From: an uncultured Psychrosphaera sp.
GTDB taxonomy: Bacteria > Pseudomonadota > Gammaproteobacteria > Enterobacterales > Alteromonadaceae
Length of the DNA stretch: 64,000 bases
Direction: 5' to 3'
Assembly: GCF_947500655.1 (NCBI RefSeq)
Contig: NZ_CANMSK010000018.1
Span: 29,057-93,056, forward strand
Shown here: positions 44,420 through 55,835 of the stretch, piece by piece
Numbering within the stretch: the stretch's first letter is position 1
Layout: every line of letters starts with the position of its first letter
Notes under the pieces: generated by a model
Told to the model about the DNA's origin: nothing
The model's database searches: none
Seen by the model: the letters and a program-made list of their open reading frames with translations, nothing else
Made by a program: the position numbers and the translations under genes

Positions 44420-45238
44420 TTACTTATAGCTGGTTAATGTGACAACTGTTGAAAACGGGCGGACTAAAATATTTTCAGGTGCTTCATAACTATCATTTGC
44501 CAATAATTGAACTTGTCTATAATTTTGTAATTTTGTTAACACTGGATCACCTATTAATATGGCAATATTAACTGCAACTAACTCTCTGTTTGTGATTAAA
44601 TTGGCAGACAGTTGATCTGCATTTATCCAAATAAAGATTTCATTGTCATCCCCTATGTTTTCTTGTTTTACCAAATATTGTATCTGTAAATCATAAACAT
44701 TTTCTAATAAAGACACTGAATAATTAGAACCTACATCGGGTTTTAATCCCCGTAAGAAACGTCCATCATAGCTTTTACAACGTAATGTTGTTCCGTCCAA
44801 GTAATATTGATTTACCACATGCAATAGCTCCCCATCGCTAAAATCAAAGTTGGTACCTGTACAACTTTTGTCAGTGATAGTGTTTATCGTGATCTGATCA
44901 GGCTCTTCACCACCTTCCTGGCTTGATATAAAAGGATATGAGCTGAAATTCGATTCTGTTGCTATTGGGTTAGTCGCTATAAATTTAGCTTCTTGGTTGA
45001 TATCGACTTGTGTATTTAAGTTGGCTGAATACACGTTAGTATTTCCGGCATCAGCAATACTCGTATTCAATAAAGGAATAATATATTGACCGTTATAGAA
45101 TACATTCTCTAACGCCTTGTTAGCCAAAAACAATTGATGATTAGCGTTATATACGTGAATTACTAAAGACGAGATAACACTGCCAATGGTTAAGGCGATT
45201 AATAATTCCAACAAAGAAAAGCCGCCACTAACTTTCAT
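44420..45238 (-). CDS. pilW: Type IV pilus minor component PilW-like
   Basis: A 272-residue prepilin with the leader MKVSGG cut before FSLLELLIALTIGSVISSLV. The C-terminal domain (about 120-272) contains a Cys pair (near 132 and 154). I start it at the ATG at 45238, which overlaps the end of pilV by 11 bases, as in coupled minor pilin genes; an upstream in-frame start would extend the leader without need. Confidence 0.84.
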   Translation of the reverse strand: MKVSGGFSLLELLIALTIGSVISSLVIHVYNANHQLFLANKALENVFYNGQYIIPLLNTSIADAGNTNVYSANLNTQVDINQEAKFIATNPIATESNFSSYPFISSQEGGEEPDQITINTITDKSCTGTNFDFSDGELLHVVNQYYLDGTTLRCKSYDGRFLRGLKPDVGSNYSVSLLENVYDLQIQYLVKQENIGDDNEIFIWINADQLSANLITNRELVAVNIAILIGDPVLTKLQNYRQVQLLANDSYEAPENILVRPFSTVVTLTSYK

Positions 45239-45935
45239 GACGGCCATCAGCAATAATCAATTGCTGTGAATAACACAAGAGCTCACCATTAAGCTCTTGC
45301 ATTGCTAACCCACAGCTTGACTGGGCTTGATAATTTGCTAACTCTTCAGCTTGATTAGCCCAAAGTATATTAATATCTAGTAATGCAATGCCATCGTCGT
45401 TGAAGCTTGAGTAAATAACGACTTTCACCTCATTTGATATCAGTGCCAGCATGCAGCTGATTTCATAGGTATCAAATTGGGCTAGCTGTTCGCTACTACA
45501 TAAGTTGAACGCGCCTTGGTTATTAGTACGACAAGTTTGAATGGCACTTGGAGGTTGCTGACAGTAGCAAATATAATTTGAGCTTTCACAGCTAGAAAAA
45601 GAAGAAAAACCGTATGAGTTAGTCGATAAATAAGGGTTATTTATACCAATAGATAAGTCGTTAAAAACACTATTTTTATTAAGTTGTATACGGCTTGCTA
45701 AATTATTTGTAACTAATGCGGCTTGAATGAAGTTTTGATTGGTTTGATTAGCTTTGGACGATATAAGTTGTAGCCCAACAATACCTAGTACACCAATAGA
45801 AAGTATAATTAAGGCTACGAGAACTTCTATTAAACTAGCACCTTTTGAATGCGTTATTGAATAGCAGCTTGAATGCGATCTTGAAAGGGCTTTTAAATGA
45901 GAGGTTGCAGTTAAATCCGTTTTACTGTTTATCAT
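45228..45935 (-). CDS. pilV: Type IV pilus minor component PilV-like
   Basis: A prepilin of about 235 residues. The cleavage motif is HSKG before ASLIEVLVALIILSIGVLGI. The leader before this is about 32 residues, much longer than the usual 5-10, when the ATG at 45935 is used; no closer start is seen. The soluble domain is Cys-rich (CESSNYICYCQQP and others). It is the first gene of the minor pilin set and follows ispH by 47 bases, so it may share that transcript. Confidence 0.82.
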   Translation of the reverse strand: MINSKTDLTATSHLKALSRSHSSCYSITHSKGASLIEVLVALIILSIGVLGIVGLQLISSKANQTNQNFIQAALVTNNLASRIQLNKNSVFNDLSIGINNPYLSTNSYGFSSFSSCESSNYICYCQQPPSAIQTCRTNNQGAFNLCSSEQLAQFDTYEISCMLALISNEVKVVIYSSFNDDGIALLDINILWANQAEELANYQAQSSCGLAMQELNGELLCYSQQLIIADGRHES

Positions 45936-46002
45936 GTCACTTCGCTTATTTAACAAGTCATGTTAAATAAGCGTAGAACATAAATTACATTTTGTTTCTT
46001 TT

Positions 46003-46956
46003 TTAGGGAATTATTTTTTTAGGAGCGTCTTGCAATTCCGCTGGAACAGCAAACACTATATTTTCTTCTTTACCTGGATTTTCAGTTACTGAAGATGCCC
46101 CAAGCTCTTTAAGTCGGTCAATCACGCCTTTTACCAATACATCTGGTGCAGATGCTCCAGCTGTTACAGCAATATTAGGTTTTGACTCTAACCATTTAAC
46201 ATCAATATCACTGGCATCATCAATCAAATATGCTTTAGTGCCTACTTTCTCTGACAATTCACGTAATCTATTTGAATTAGAGCTATTAGCAGCACCAACA
46301 ACCAACATCAAATCTGCTTTATTGGCTAATTCTCTAACCGCATCTTGTCTGTTTTGTGTGGCATAACAAATATCGTCTTTACGAGGTCCTTTGATCTCAG
46401 GGTATTTTGCTCTTAACGCATCAATTACATCGGCTGTATCGTCAACAGACAAGGTAGTTTGAGAACAATAATATAGTGCTGATGGGTCTTTTACGTTCAG
46501 AGTTTCAACATCAGCAGGTGACTCAACTAAGTAAATACCACCTTCGGGATTATTATATTGTCCCATAGTCCCTTCCACTTCCGGATGACCTTGGTGACCT
46601 ATTAAGACACACTCAGTCCCTTTTCTAGAAGCTCTAGTAACTTCCATATGTACTTTGGTTACTAATGGACATGTTGCATCAAATACTTTCAAACCACGAT
46701 TAGTTGCTTCTTTACGTACAGCTTGGGAAACACCATGCGCACTGAAAATAACAATACTGTCATCTGGTACTTCATCTAGCTCATCAACAAAAACAGCACC
46801 ACGGTCTTTTAATCCGTTTACCACAAACTTATTATGTACAACTTCATGGCGGACATAAATTGGCGGTTGGAAAATCTCTAAAGCACGCTCAACAATAGAT
46901 ATCGCTCTATCAACACCTGCACAGAAACCTCTTGGATTGGCTAACAATACTTCCAT
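46003..46956 (-). CDS. ispH: 4-hydroxy-3-methylbut-2-enyl diphosphate reductase
   Basis: A 317-residue [4Fe-4S] enzyme for the last step of the MEP isoprenoid pathway, making IPP and DMAPP. The Fe-S ligands are Cys12 ([12 protein letters not shown]), Cys96 ([10 protein letters not shown]) and Cys197 ([11 protein letters not shown]), and the catalytic Glu126 region ([11 protein letters not shown]) is intact. Its position after fkpB and lspA matches the E. coli order. Confidence 0.97.
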   Translation of the reverse strand: MEVLLANPRGFCAGVDRAISIVERALEIFQPPIYVRHEVVHNKFVVNGLKDRGAVFVDELDEVPDDSIVIFSAHGVSQAVRKEATNRGLKVFDATCPLVTKVHMEVTRASRKGTECVLIGHQGHPEVEGTMGQYNNPEGGIYLVESPADVETLNVKDPSALYYCSQTTLSVDDTADVIDALRAKYPEIKGPRKDDICYATQNRQDAVRELANKADLMLVVGAANSSNSNRLRELSEKVGTKAYLIDDASDIDVKWLESKPNIAVTAGASAPDVLVKGVIDRLKELGASSVTENPGKEENIVFAVPAELQDAPKKIIP

Positions 46957-46965
46957 GATATACCT

Positions 46966-47421
46966 CTAGTTTGCGTTTTTACTAAGGTCAGCATTATTAA
47001 CTTCAAGTATTTCAACATCGAACGTTAATACTTGACCTGCAAGCGGATGATTAAAATCAACCGTTACAGACTGCCCAACAACATCACGAATAACACCAGG
47101 CAACTCTGTACCATCAGGTTGGGTAAAGGCAACAATTGCGCCCTCTTCCGCTGGCACATCGGCACCAAACTTGTCTTTATCTACAAAATAAATATTGTCA
47201 GGATTTGGCTGACCAAAAGCTTGTTCAGGCTCTAAAGTAAATGACGCCTCTTTTCCGGCTTCTAAGCCAATTAAACAGGCTTCAAACCCTGGAGTTAAGC
47301 TACCATCGCCAATAGCTAACTTGGCAGGTTTACCGTTTACTTTAGTGCTGTCGGCTACTGACCCATCAGATAATTTGATAGAAAAATGAAAAACAACTTC
47401 GCTGCCGTCTTGAATGCTCAT
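46966..47421 (-). CDS. fkpB: FKBP-type peptidyl-prolyl isomerase, SlpA-like
   Basis: A 151-residue FKBP of the SlyD-like class, with the inserted flap domain in the middle (EPEQAFGQPNPDNIYFVDKD). It begins with the FKBP strand EVVFHFSIKLSDG and ends with the second half VTVDFNHPLAGQVLTFDVE. It acts as a cis-trans prolyl isomerase and chaperone in the cytoplasm. It lies between lspA and ispH with gaps of 8 and 9 bases, in a housekeeping operon. Confidence 0.94.
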   Translation of the reverse strand: MSIQDGSEVVFHFSIKLSDGSVADSTKVNGKPAKLAIGDGSLTPGFEACLIGLEAGKEASFTLEPEQAFGQPNPDNIYFVDKDKFGADVPAEEGAIVAFTQPDGTELPGVIRDVVGQSVTVDFNHPLAGQVLTFDVEILEVNNADLSKNAN

Positions 47422-47429
47422 ATTTATTA

Positions 47430-47984
47430 TTACTTAACCTGTTCTGATGAATCGTTTTCAGTTTGTTTGTTTTTACTGCTTGCTTGTTCTTTTCTATGAT
47501 CGAAAATCGCATCCAATATTAATAATCCAGCGCCTATACTAATTGCCATGTCGGCCACATTAAAAGCAGGAAAGTGCCAATTTTGATAATAGAAATGAAG
47601 AAAATCAACGACGTAACCATAGTTCATTCTGTCCATAACATTACCAATTGCACCGCTTAATATCAGGGCATAGGAAGATAGTAGTAAAGACTTATTTGAT
47701 GGTGTTTTATACATCCAATAAATCAATAAAACACTGATCACAAGCGCTATAGTAGTAAAGAAGTAATGCTGCCAGCCACCAGCGTCGCTTAAAAAGCTAA
47801 ACGCTGCGCCGTAGTTACGCACATAAGTAAGATCAAAAATTGGCAGCACATTAACATCTTCATATAACGCAAAGTTATTTAAGATCCAAAGCTTAGTAAA
47901 TTGATCAACAACTATTAATAACAAGCTTAAAGCTAAAAACTTTAAGCCTGTATTTTTAAATATATCTTTCAATGTAGCTAACAT
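47430..47984 (-). CDS. lspA: Lipoprotein signal peptidase II
   Basis: A 184-residue, four-helix inner-membrane aspartyl protease that cleaves prolipoproteins before the lipidated Cys. Catalytic Asp127 (YGYVVDFLHF) and Asp145 (FNVADMAIS) are both present. The hydrophilic tail (DHRKEQASSKNKQ) is longer than in E. coli. Its start overlaps the ileS stop by one base, so translation is coupled to ileS. Confidence 0.96.
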   Translation of the reverse strand: MLATLKDIFKNTGLKFLALSLLLIVVDQFTKLWILNNFALYEDVNVLPIFDLTYVRNYGAAFSFLSDAGGWQHYFFTTIALVISVLLIYWMYKTPSNKSLLLSSYALILSGAIGNVMDRMNYGYVVDFLHFYYQNWHFPAFNVADMAISIGAGLLILDAIFDHRKEQASSKNKQTENDSSEQVK

Positions 47985-50824
47985 TAAGCAAACTTCCTTG
48001 ACTCACCTTCACCATCGACATTGTCTACACAACGACCACAAAGATCATCATGCTCAGCATTTTTACCAACATCGTCAGTGTAATGCCAACATCTTTCACA
48101 CTTAGTACCTTCACTTGTTGTGATAGCAACATATACACCTTCTAACTCTGAGTTAGTTACTGTATCTGGTTTATTGCTAAGTGAGTCAACTTTAGCGGCT
48201 GATGTGATCAATACAAAACGTAGCTCGTCTTCTAGCGACTCTAGCTTTTGTTTAATCTCGTCATTTACATATAAAGTAACTTCAGCTTCTAACGATGCGC
48301 CAATCAATTTATCTTTTTTAGCCATTTCTAATGTACGGTTAACTTCGTCTTTAACCGCTAAAATTGCTGACCAGTAATCATCACCCATATCTACATCTTT
48401 GGCATATTGCTCAATGTCTGAATACCAAACACCAGTGAATACGAAATCACCACGTTTACCAGCTGCAGTTTCAGCTGGAAGTGCTTGCCAAATCTCTTGT
48501 GCAGTAAATGATAATACTGGCGCCATCCAACACGTCATTGCTTCTGCTATATGATACAAAGCAGTTTGACAAGAACGACGGGCTACAGAATCAGCTTTAG
48601 CTGTGTATTGTCTGTCTTTGATAACGTCTAAATAGAAGCTACCTAAGTCAACTGAACAGAAGTTCATTAGTTTTTGCATAACAACATGGAATTGATACTT
48701 ATCGTACGCTTCAATGATTTCAGTTTGTAAACGGGCTGCTTTACCAACAATCCAACGGTCCAGAGCAACCATTTCATTTTCTGGTACTGTATCCGTGATT
48801 GGGTTAAAGCCGTTTAAGTTAGCCAATAAGAATCGAGACGTATTACGAATACGACGGTAAGTATCAGCAGAACGTTTAAATATTTCATCGTCTACCGTCA
48901 TTTCACCTGTGTAGTCTGTAGATGCAACCCACAAACGTAAGATGTCAGCGCCGTACTTGCCTGTTACGTCTTTAGGAGAAACTACGTTTCCTAAAGATTT
49001 AGACATTTTGTGACCATTTTTATCAACAGTGAAACCATGCGTTAATACTTGCTCATAAGGGGCTTTGTCGTTCATCGCCACTGATGTCATCAATGATGAC
49101 ATAAACCAACCACGATGTTGATCTGAACCTTCTAAGTACAAATTAGCTGACTTAGTAAACTCTTTACGTGCATCTACCACAAAATGGTGTGTAACACCTG
49201 AGTCAAACCATACATCTAACGTATCTTGTACTTTACGGTAATTATCAGAGTCAGCACCTAGCAATTCTGCTTGGTCTAAATCCCACCAAGCTTGAATGCC
49301 TTTTTCTTCAACGGCTAACGCAACTTTCTCTAATAATTCTTGAGTATTAGGATGAAGTTCATCTGTTTCATTGTGGATAAACAATGCAATTGGAACACCC
49401 CAAGTACGTTGACGTGAAATACACCAATCTGGACGACTCTCAACCATACCTGCAATACGGCTTTTGCCCCAATCTGGTATCCATTCAACGTTCTTAATTT
49501 TTTCTAATGATTTAGTACGCAAACCTGCTTTGTCCATGCTGATAAACCACTGCGGCGTAGCACGGAAAATGATTGGCGTTTTATGGCGCCAGCAATGTGG
49601 GTAACTATGAGTAATATCAACGTGTTTCATTAATGCGTTATGCTCTGATAACACATCTATTATATTTTGATTTGCTTTAAATACATGCTGACCTGCAAAA
49701 AGGTTAGTCCCCTCAACAAATACACCATTTGGCCCAACAGGGTTAGCAACTTCTAATCCGTATTTCAAACCAACTGTGAAATCTTCTTGACCGTGTCCTG
49801 GAGCGGTATGTACACAACCAGTACCTGCATCGGTTGTTACATGCTCACCTAAAATAACCGGTACTGTAAAATCTTCATACGGATGTTTTACTTGAAGATT
49901 TTCAAATAATTCACCTTTAGCATAACCAAGCGCTTTGAATTCAGATATGCCATAACGCGCCATAACATCGTCTAATAACGTAGCTGCAACGATTAATCTA
50001 AATGGTACATCAGCTTCAATTTGTACTAATACATATTCAACATCTGCAGCAAGTGCAATTGCACGGTTTGCTGGCATAGTCCAAGGTGTTGTCGTCCAAA
50101 TAACAAAAGATACATCGCCTGTACCTTGTTCACCGTCTATAAGTGCAAATTTACTTGTTACATCTGCAGAGTCGACTGCAGTAAATTTAACATCAATTGC
50201 TGGTGATACTTTATCTTGGTACTCAACTTCCGCTTCAGCTAATGCTGAACCACAATCTGTACACCAATGAACGGGTTTAGAGCCTTTTTGTAAATGGTCA
50301 TTCTCGATGATTTTGCCTAATGCACGAATAATGTTGGCTTCTGAGCTAAAATCCATTGTTTTATATGGATTTTCCCAATCACCTAATATACCTAAACGAA
50401 CAAAACCGTCTAACTGACCTGTAATTTGGCGTTCAGCGTAGTCGCGACATTTTTGTCTAAATTCAGCAGCGGTTACTTTTTTGCCAGGCTTGCCGACTTT
50501 TTTCTCAACCATTAATTCAATTGGTAATCCGTGACAGTCCCAACCAGGCACGTACGGAGAATCAAAGTCAGACAAAGTCTTAGACTTAATGATCACGTCT
50601 TTTAATATTTTATTAACCGAGTGACCTAAATGAATGTCACCGTTTGCATACGGAGGGCCATCATGAAGAATAAAACTTTTTTTGCCTTTTTTAGCATCAC
50701 GAATTTGTTTATATAATTCTTTCTGCTGCCATTCTTTGATCATGACAGGTTCACGTTGAGCTAAGTTACCACGCATTGGAAATGCAGTTTCTGGCAAGTT
50801 AAGAGTATGTTTATAATCACTCAT
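47984..50824 (-). CDS. ileS: Isoleucyl-tRNA synthetase
   Basis: A 946-residue class I synthetase charging tRNA-Ile, with an editing domain. HLGH is at residues 65-68, and the KMSKS loop appears as [13 protein letters not shown]. The C-terminal zinc finger ([12 protein letters not shown] and [10 protein letters not shown]) is intact. It is the first gene of ileS-lspA-fkpB-ispH, an order shared with many gammaproteobacteria. Confidence 0.97.
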   Translation of the reverse strand: MSDYKHTLNLPETAFPMRGNLAQREPVMIKEWQQKELYKQIRDAKKGKKSFILHDGPPYANGDIHLGHSVNKILKDVIIKSKTLSDFDSPYVPGWDCHGLPIELMVEKKVGKPGKKVTAAEFRQKCRDYAERQITGQLDGFVRLGILGDWENPYKTMDFSSEANIIRALGKIIENDHLQKGSKPVHWCTDCGSALAEAEVEYQDKVSPAIDVKFTAVDSADVTSKFALIDGEQGTGDVSFVIWTTTPWTMPANRAIALAADVEYVLVQIEADVPFRLIVAATLLDDVMARYGISEFKALGYAKGELFENLQVKHPYEDFTVPVILGEHVTTDAGTGCVHTAPGHGQEDFTVGLKYGLEVANPVGPNGVFVEGTNLFAGQHVFKANQNIIDVLSEHNALMKHVDITHSYPHCWRHKTPIIFRATPQWFISMDKAGLRTKSLEKIKNVEWIPDWGKSRIAGMVESRPDWCISRQRTWGVPIALFIHNETDELHPNTQELLEKVALAVEEKGIQAWWDLDQAELLGADSDNYRKVQDTLDVWFDSGVTHHFVVDARKEFTKSANLYLEGSDQHRGWFMSSLMTSVAMNDKAPYEQVLTHGFTVDKNGHKMSKSLGNVVSPKDVTGKYGADILRLWVASTDYTGEMTVDDEIFKRSADTYRRIRNTSRFLLANLNGFNPITDTVPENEMVALDRWIVGKAARLQTEIIEAYDKYQFHVVMQKLMNFCSVDLGSFYLDVIKDRQYTAKADSVARRSCQTALYHIAEAMTCWMAPVLSFTAQEIWQALPAETAAGKRGDFVFTGVWYSDIEQYAKDVDMGDDYWSAILAVKDEVNRTLEMAKKDKLIGASLEAEVTLYVNDEIKQKLESLEDELRFVLITSAAKVDSLSNKPDTVTNSELEGVYVAITTSEGTKCERCWHYTDDVGKNAEHDDLCGRCVDNVDGEGESRKFA

Positions 50825-50915
50825 GTTTGACTGGGTCCGTAATTTATAATTTAAGTTTGGTTAACTAATAAGTAGCACCGAGTATCGATATACTTTAAAT
50901 TAACGCTTAAATAAT

Positions 50916-51839
50916 TTATTTAAATAGTTCAGCTTTTGCAGTTGTTACATCTGCGTGGATCTGCTGGATTAATTCATCTACCGAGTTAAATTTCTTTTCA
51001 TCTCGGATTTTAAACAAAGGTTCAATACTTAACCTTTGGCTATAAATACTTTCGTTGAAGTCAAATAAATGCACTTCTAAAACAGGCTTAACCCCATTCA
51101 ACGTAGGTTTGTTGCCGATATTAGCGACACCAAAAAAGCTTTTTTCTTGCCACTGTACTTGTACAGCAAACACACCTTTAATTGGCAGTACCTTACGTTT
51201 GACTGCAATATTAGCGGTTGGAAAACCAAACTTACGGCCATTTTTTTCACCATGGATCACTTTGCCATGAAATTTAAATGGTTCGCCTAATAATGCGGTT
51301 GCCACTTCAAAGTTAGACTCATCTAAACTGTGCCTAACCTCTGTGCTGCTGGCTCTTTTGTTGGAGTATTCAAACGTTTTACTGTCATCAACATTAAAAT
51401 CAAATTTGGTAGAGTACTGTTTTAACAACTCAAGGTTGCCAATACGTTTTTGGCCAAATCGGAAATCGTCACCAACGATTAGATGTTTAACACCTAATTT
51501 ATCAATCAATAAGGTTTCAATAAACTGCTCTGCACTCATAGCCGCAAAAGCCGGATTGAAACGAATGCAAATAAGTCGGTCGACGCCCATCTCTTTTAAC
51601 TTTTCGAATTTTTCACGAAAGGTTAACACTCGAGCCGCCGCTTTATCTTTTAAAAACACTTCTTGTGGTTGCGGTTCAAACAACATAACAACACTTGGTA
51701 CATTATACTTTTGTGCTGCTTGTTTTAATTTTTGCAACACGTATTGATGCCCTATATGCACACCATCAAAGTTACCGATAGTTAACACACAGTTTTTATG
51801 TTTTTCAGTAATATTAACTAAACCGCGAACTAACTCCAT
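50916..51839 (-). CDS. ribF: Bifunctional riboflavin kinase / FAD synthetase
   Basis: A 307-residue enzyme making FMN and FAD from riboflavin. The N-terminal adenylyltransferase domain has the HIGH motif in IGNFDGVHIGHQ and the KRASSTEVR segment, and the C-terminal kinase domain carries HGEKNGRKFGFPTANI. I start at the ATG at 51839 (MELVRGLVNI); upstream in-frame codons lack similarity. It precedes ileS, from which it is separated by 92 bases. Confidence 0.95.
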   Translation of the reverse strand: MELVRGLVNITEKHKNCVLTIGNFDGVHIGHQYVLQKLKQAAQKYNVPSVVMLFEPQPQEVFLKDKAAARVLTFREKFEKLKEMGVDRLICIRFNPAFAAMSAEQFIETLLIDKLGVKHLIVGDDFRFGQKRIGNLELLKQYSTKFDFNVDDSKTFEYSNKRASSTEVRHSLDESNFEVATALLGEPFKFHGKVIHGEKNGRKFGFPTANIAVKRKVLPIKGVFAVQVQWQEKSFFGVANIGNKPTLNGVKPVLEVHLFDFNESIYSQRLSIEPLFKIRDEKKFNSVDELIQQIHADVTTAKAELFK

Positions 51840-51989
51840 CACCACTACTTTTAAAGATAAAAAAACGGTCAAATTATAACGGTAAATGAGGGGGAATTAC
51901 TAGCATACAAGCATGCTTATTCTGTTGAATCAAAGGAATATAATCAATTTAAACATCTATTAGTTTAAATTGATTAATTAATCTGCAAA

Positions 51990-53540
51990 TCAAAAGTTGG
52001 ATTTTAGATCTCGGAGTCTAAAACCTAAACCAAACAGTAAGACAAAATAAGAAAACATAGCTAAAAAAATCAGCCCAAATAGTTTAATCAGTAAATGTGA
52101 GAAAGTAGTCATTTCTAGTGGCCAATTCATATGAGCCATCCAAACGATATAAGACATAAATACGGTCGCCAATAATAACTTAACAATCCAAATTAGAGAT
52201 TGACGAGATATTGTATAAACCCCCTGTTTATGGAGACCTCTATACAACAAGGCTGCATTTAGCGTAGCCGACATTGCTGTAGCAATAGCTAAACCAACAT
52301 AACCAAAGAAAGGAAATAACATAAAGTTAAACACTATGTTAGCCAACATTGAAATAATACCGATTTTCACAGGCGTTTTAGTATCTTGTCGAGCAAAATA
52401 CCCCGGCGCTAATACTTTCACCGCCATATAACTCATTAATCCTGAACAGTAAGCCATAAGTGCCCATTGAACATGCATTGCATCATCTGGGGTAAACTTG
52501 CCATGTAAATACAGGACTTCAATAATTAATGGGCCTAAAAGCATAAGACCTGCCATAGCAGGAAACGCGAGCATTAATACAAAGCGTAACGCCCAGTCCA
52601 TTGTGTGTTGAAACGCTTGAGGGTTATCGTTTGAATGTAACTTAGACAAGCTAGGTAAAATAACCGTCGCGATACCAATACCAAACAGGCCCAAAGGAAA
52701 TTCAATTAATCTATCGGCGTAATACAACCAACTTATGGAGCCAGTAACTAAAAACGAGGCAATGACAGTATCAACTAATGCATTTAACTGATGTACCGAC
52801 ACACCTAAGATTGCAGGCAACATAAGCAAACGAATACGCTTTACGTATTCATCGTTCCAGCCCCATCTAGGTAAAACTAATAAGCCCGCTTTTGCTAGAA
52901 AAGGAATTTGGAATAAGAACTGAACTAAACCACCGACAAATACCCCAGTGGCTAACGCATATGCCGGTTCAGAAAAGCTATCATGAAAGACAATAGCGCA
53001 AACAATAATCGCAATATTTAAAAATACCGGAGTAAATGCAGCTACCGCAAATTTATTGTAGGTATTTAATACCGCACCAGATAAAGCAACAAAGGTAATA
53101 AAGAATAAATAAGGGAATGTTATTTTTAATAAAGATGCGGCCAATACAAATTTACCGGCATCTGGGCCACCAGACATCCAGTCTAAAAACCAACCTGTAC
53201 CAAATACCATAACGATAACGGGTGAAGCAATAACAGCAAATAAAGTAACTAAGGTGACAATCACACCCAAAGTACCAGCAACTTTAGCAACTAACTCTCT
53301 GACTTCATCATCACCGTGCTTTTCTTTAACTTCAGTTAGAACCGGCACAAAAGCTTGAGCAAAAGCACCTTCTGCAAATAATCGTCTTAAAAAGTTTGGA
53401 ATACGATTTGCGAAAAAATATACATCGGCATTAACACCAGCTCCAACAAGCGTAGCTACAACGACATCACGTACTAAACCTAAAACTCGAGAGATCAGCG
53501 TCATAAATGAAACTATTAAACCAGAACGCAACAGAGCCAA
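51990..53540 (-). CDS. murJ: Lipid II flippase MurJ
   Basis: A 516-residue polytopic membrane protein with about 14 helices, moving lipid II to the periplasmic face for peptidoglycan synthesis. The opening LLRSGLIVSFMTLISRVLGL and PNFLRRLFAEGAFAQAFVPV are MurJ hallmarks. The start codon is TTG: the protein aligns with E. coli MurJ from this position and AAAAGG lies eight bases upstream. It is followed by ribF and is divergent from rpsT. Confidence 0.93.
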   Translation of the reverse strand: MALLRSGLIVSFMTLISRVLGLVRDVVVATLVGAGVNADVYFFANRIPNFLRRLFAEGAFAQAFVPVLTEVKEKHGDDEVRELVAKVAGTLGVIVTLVTLFAVIASPVIVMVFGTGWFLDWMSGGPDAGKFVLAASLLKITFPYLFFITFVALSGAVLNTYNKFAVAAFTPVFLNIAIIVCAIVFHDSFSEPAYALATGVFVGGLVQFLFQIPFLAKAGLLVLPRWGWNDEYVKRIRLLMLPAILGVSVHQLNALVDTVIASFLVTGSISWLYYADRLIEFPLGLFGIGIATVILPSLSKLHSNDNPQAFQHTMDWALRFVLMLAFPAMAGLMLLGPLIIEVLYLHGKFTPDDAMHVQWALMAYCSGLMSYMAVKVLAPGYFARQDTKTPVKIGIISMLANIVFNFMLFPFFGYVGLAIATAMSATLNAALLYRGLHKQGVYTISRQSLIWIVKLLLATVFMSYIVWMAHMNWPLEMTTFSHLLIKLFGLIFLAMFSYFVLLFGLGFRLRDLKSNF

Positions 53541-53705
53541 ATGAATTACCTTTTTAAAATGGGTTAGTTAAAACTGACGAGGCTTGTCTTACTATTTACC
53601 GTATGACTTACCACAATAAGAATGCCCGATATTAATCTTTTTTTATAGATAAAGCATTTATCAACGTAATTATTTACATTATCTAACATAGATTGCTGAA
53701 AGGGT

Positions 53706-53734
53706 TTGACAACAGCGCTTAATCAAGGCAAAAT
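53706..53734 (+). promoter_or_regulatory. Predicted rpsT promoter
   Basis: TTGACA (53706-53711) and CAAAAT (53729-53734) are spaced by exactly 17 bp and followed by a GC-rich discriminator (TCGCGGCC), as expected for a growth-rate-controlled ribosomal-protein promoter. Confidence 0.7.
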
Positions 53735-53784
53735 TCGCGGCCTTAAAAACACGTTATTTTGAATTATTATTTTAGGAGTCAGCC

Positions 53785-54045
53785 TTGGCTAACATAAAGT
53801 CTGCTAAGAAACGCGTTATAACTTCTGAACAGAGCCGTCGTCACAACGCAAGCCGTCGCTCTATGATGCGTACTTACATGAAAAAAGTTGTTGCAGCAAT
53901 TGCTGCTGGTCAAAAAACTGAAGCTCAAGAAGCATTCGTTGCTTTAGTTCCAGTTTTAGACCGTTATGCAACTAAAGGTCTTATCCACAAAAATAAAGCA
54001 GCTCGTCATAAGAGCCGTTTTAATGCACAAATCAAAGCTCTTTAA
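53785..54045 (+). CDS. rpsT: 30S ribosomal protein S20
   Basis: An 86-residue ribosomal protein binding the 16S rRNA 5' domain. [20 protein letters not shown] and the Arg/Lys-rich second half are typical. The start is TTG, with AGGAG six bases upstream; the E. coli gene also starts with TTG, which contributes to autogenous control there. It stands alone, divergent from murJ, with a strong terminator behind it. Confidence 0.97.
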   Translation: MANIKSAKKRVITSEQSRRHNASRRSMMRTYMKKVVAAIAAGQKTEAQEAFVALVPVLDRYATKGLIHKNKAARHKSRFNAQIKAL

Positions 54046-54084
54046 TTTTAGAGTTTTAGTTTAGGCTAAGTGGTAAGATTTATT

Positions 54085-54118
54085 AAAAACCGAAATAGTT
54101 CTCTATTTCGGTTTTTTT
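54085..54118 (+). terminator. rpsT terminator
   Basis: AAAACCGAAATAG-TTCT-CTATTTCGGTTTTTTT is a perfect 13-bp stem with a T7 tail. Confidence 0.95.
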
Positions 54119-54146
54119 GTGTCTGTAATTCACAGACTTAAATAAT

Positions 54147-54183
54147 AAAAAAGGCCTATAGCAATTCAATTGCTATAGGCCTT
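54147..54183 (-). terminator. Terminator of MAPEG gene
   Basis: AAGGCCTATAGCAATT and AATTGCTATAGGCCTT form a long perfect stem; T-run lies on the minus strand side, past the MAPEG stop. Confidence 0.93.
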
Positions 54184-54240
54184 CCATTAAAGAGATCATT
54201 CTAAACTTCTTGCTAAAGGCGAGCTCAACTTATAAACGAA

Positions 54241-54627
54241 TTAATAGACCACTAATATATTTAACACACTTGCAACTATAATCATTGTAAATGTAAGTAC
54301 GCCACCAAAGATCCTTGCTCTTGATACACCAGAACTTTTACTTAACCCCATAACATGTAAGATACGGCCAAGAAATAACATAGAGCCAAGCACATGCAGT
54401 ATCCATGCTTCACTGCTATTAATTTCAAGTAATAATAATAAAAACAACGCAATTGGCACATATTCAGAAAAGTTAGCATGAACACGAATTGCTTTATGCA
54501 AATCATTCTCTTCGCCATGACCTATTCCAATTTTAAACTTACGACGAAGCTTTATTACTTTAAACGATAGCGCTATATATAATAAACTTAATATACCGGC
54601 ATAAAATGCGGTGAATTCAATATTCAT
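54241..54627 (-). CDS. MAPEG family membrane protein
   Basis: A 128-residue, four-helix membrane protein of the MAPEG family (membrane-associated eicosanoid/glutathione metabolism). The family signature is visible in IRVHANFSEYVPIALFLLLL and ILHVLGSMLFLGRILHVMG. Bacterial members are usually linked to glutathione transferase or peroxidase activity, but this is not shown here. It lies downstream of adk, with terminators on both sides, so it is a separate transcription unit. Confidence 0.9.
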   Translation of the reverse strand: MNIEFTAFYAGILSLLYIALSFKVIKLRRKFKIGIGHGEENDLHKAIRVHANFSEYVPIALFLLLLLEINSSEAWILHVLGSMLFLGRILHVMGLSKSSGVSRARIFGGVLTFTMIIVASVLNILVVY

Positions 54628-54663
54628 GGTTGTTACCTTTTTTTATTTATTAACAGTGTAAAC

Positions 54664-54688
54664 AAAAAAGCCCACATAAATGCGGGCT
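54664..54688 (-). terminator. adk terminator
   Basis: AGCCCACATAAATGCGGGCT makes a stem with a mismatch; on the minus strand it is followed by TTTTTTG, about 20 bases past the adk stop. Confidence 0.88.
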
Positions 54689-54708
54689 CTATTAATTACA
54701 GCAATTGA

Positions 54709-55781
<1,073 letters not shown>

Positions 55782-55806
55782 AAAAAAGGAGCAAATGCTC
55801 CTTTTC
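55782..55806 (-). terminator. htpG terminator
   Basis: AAAAGGAGCAAATGCTCCTTTT is a short, strong hairpin with a T-run on the minus strand, 30 bases past the htpG stop. Confidence 0.9.
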
Positions 55807-55835
55807 TAATAACGCTTAATTAATTTATAACTTAC

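Noticed and set aside
50825..50915. T-box or other riboswitch before ileS
   Set aside because: The leader is under 100 bases with no T-box core or conserved fold that I can see, and T-boxes are rare in gammaproteobacteria.
51840..51989. FMN riboswitch before ribF
   Set aside because: The gap is about 150 bases and lacks the conserved RFN element motifs.
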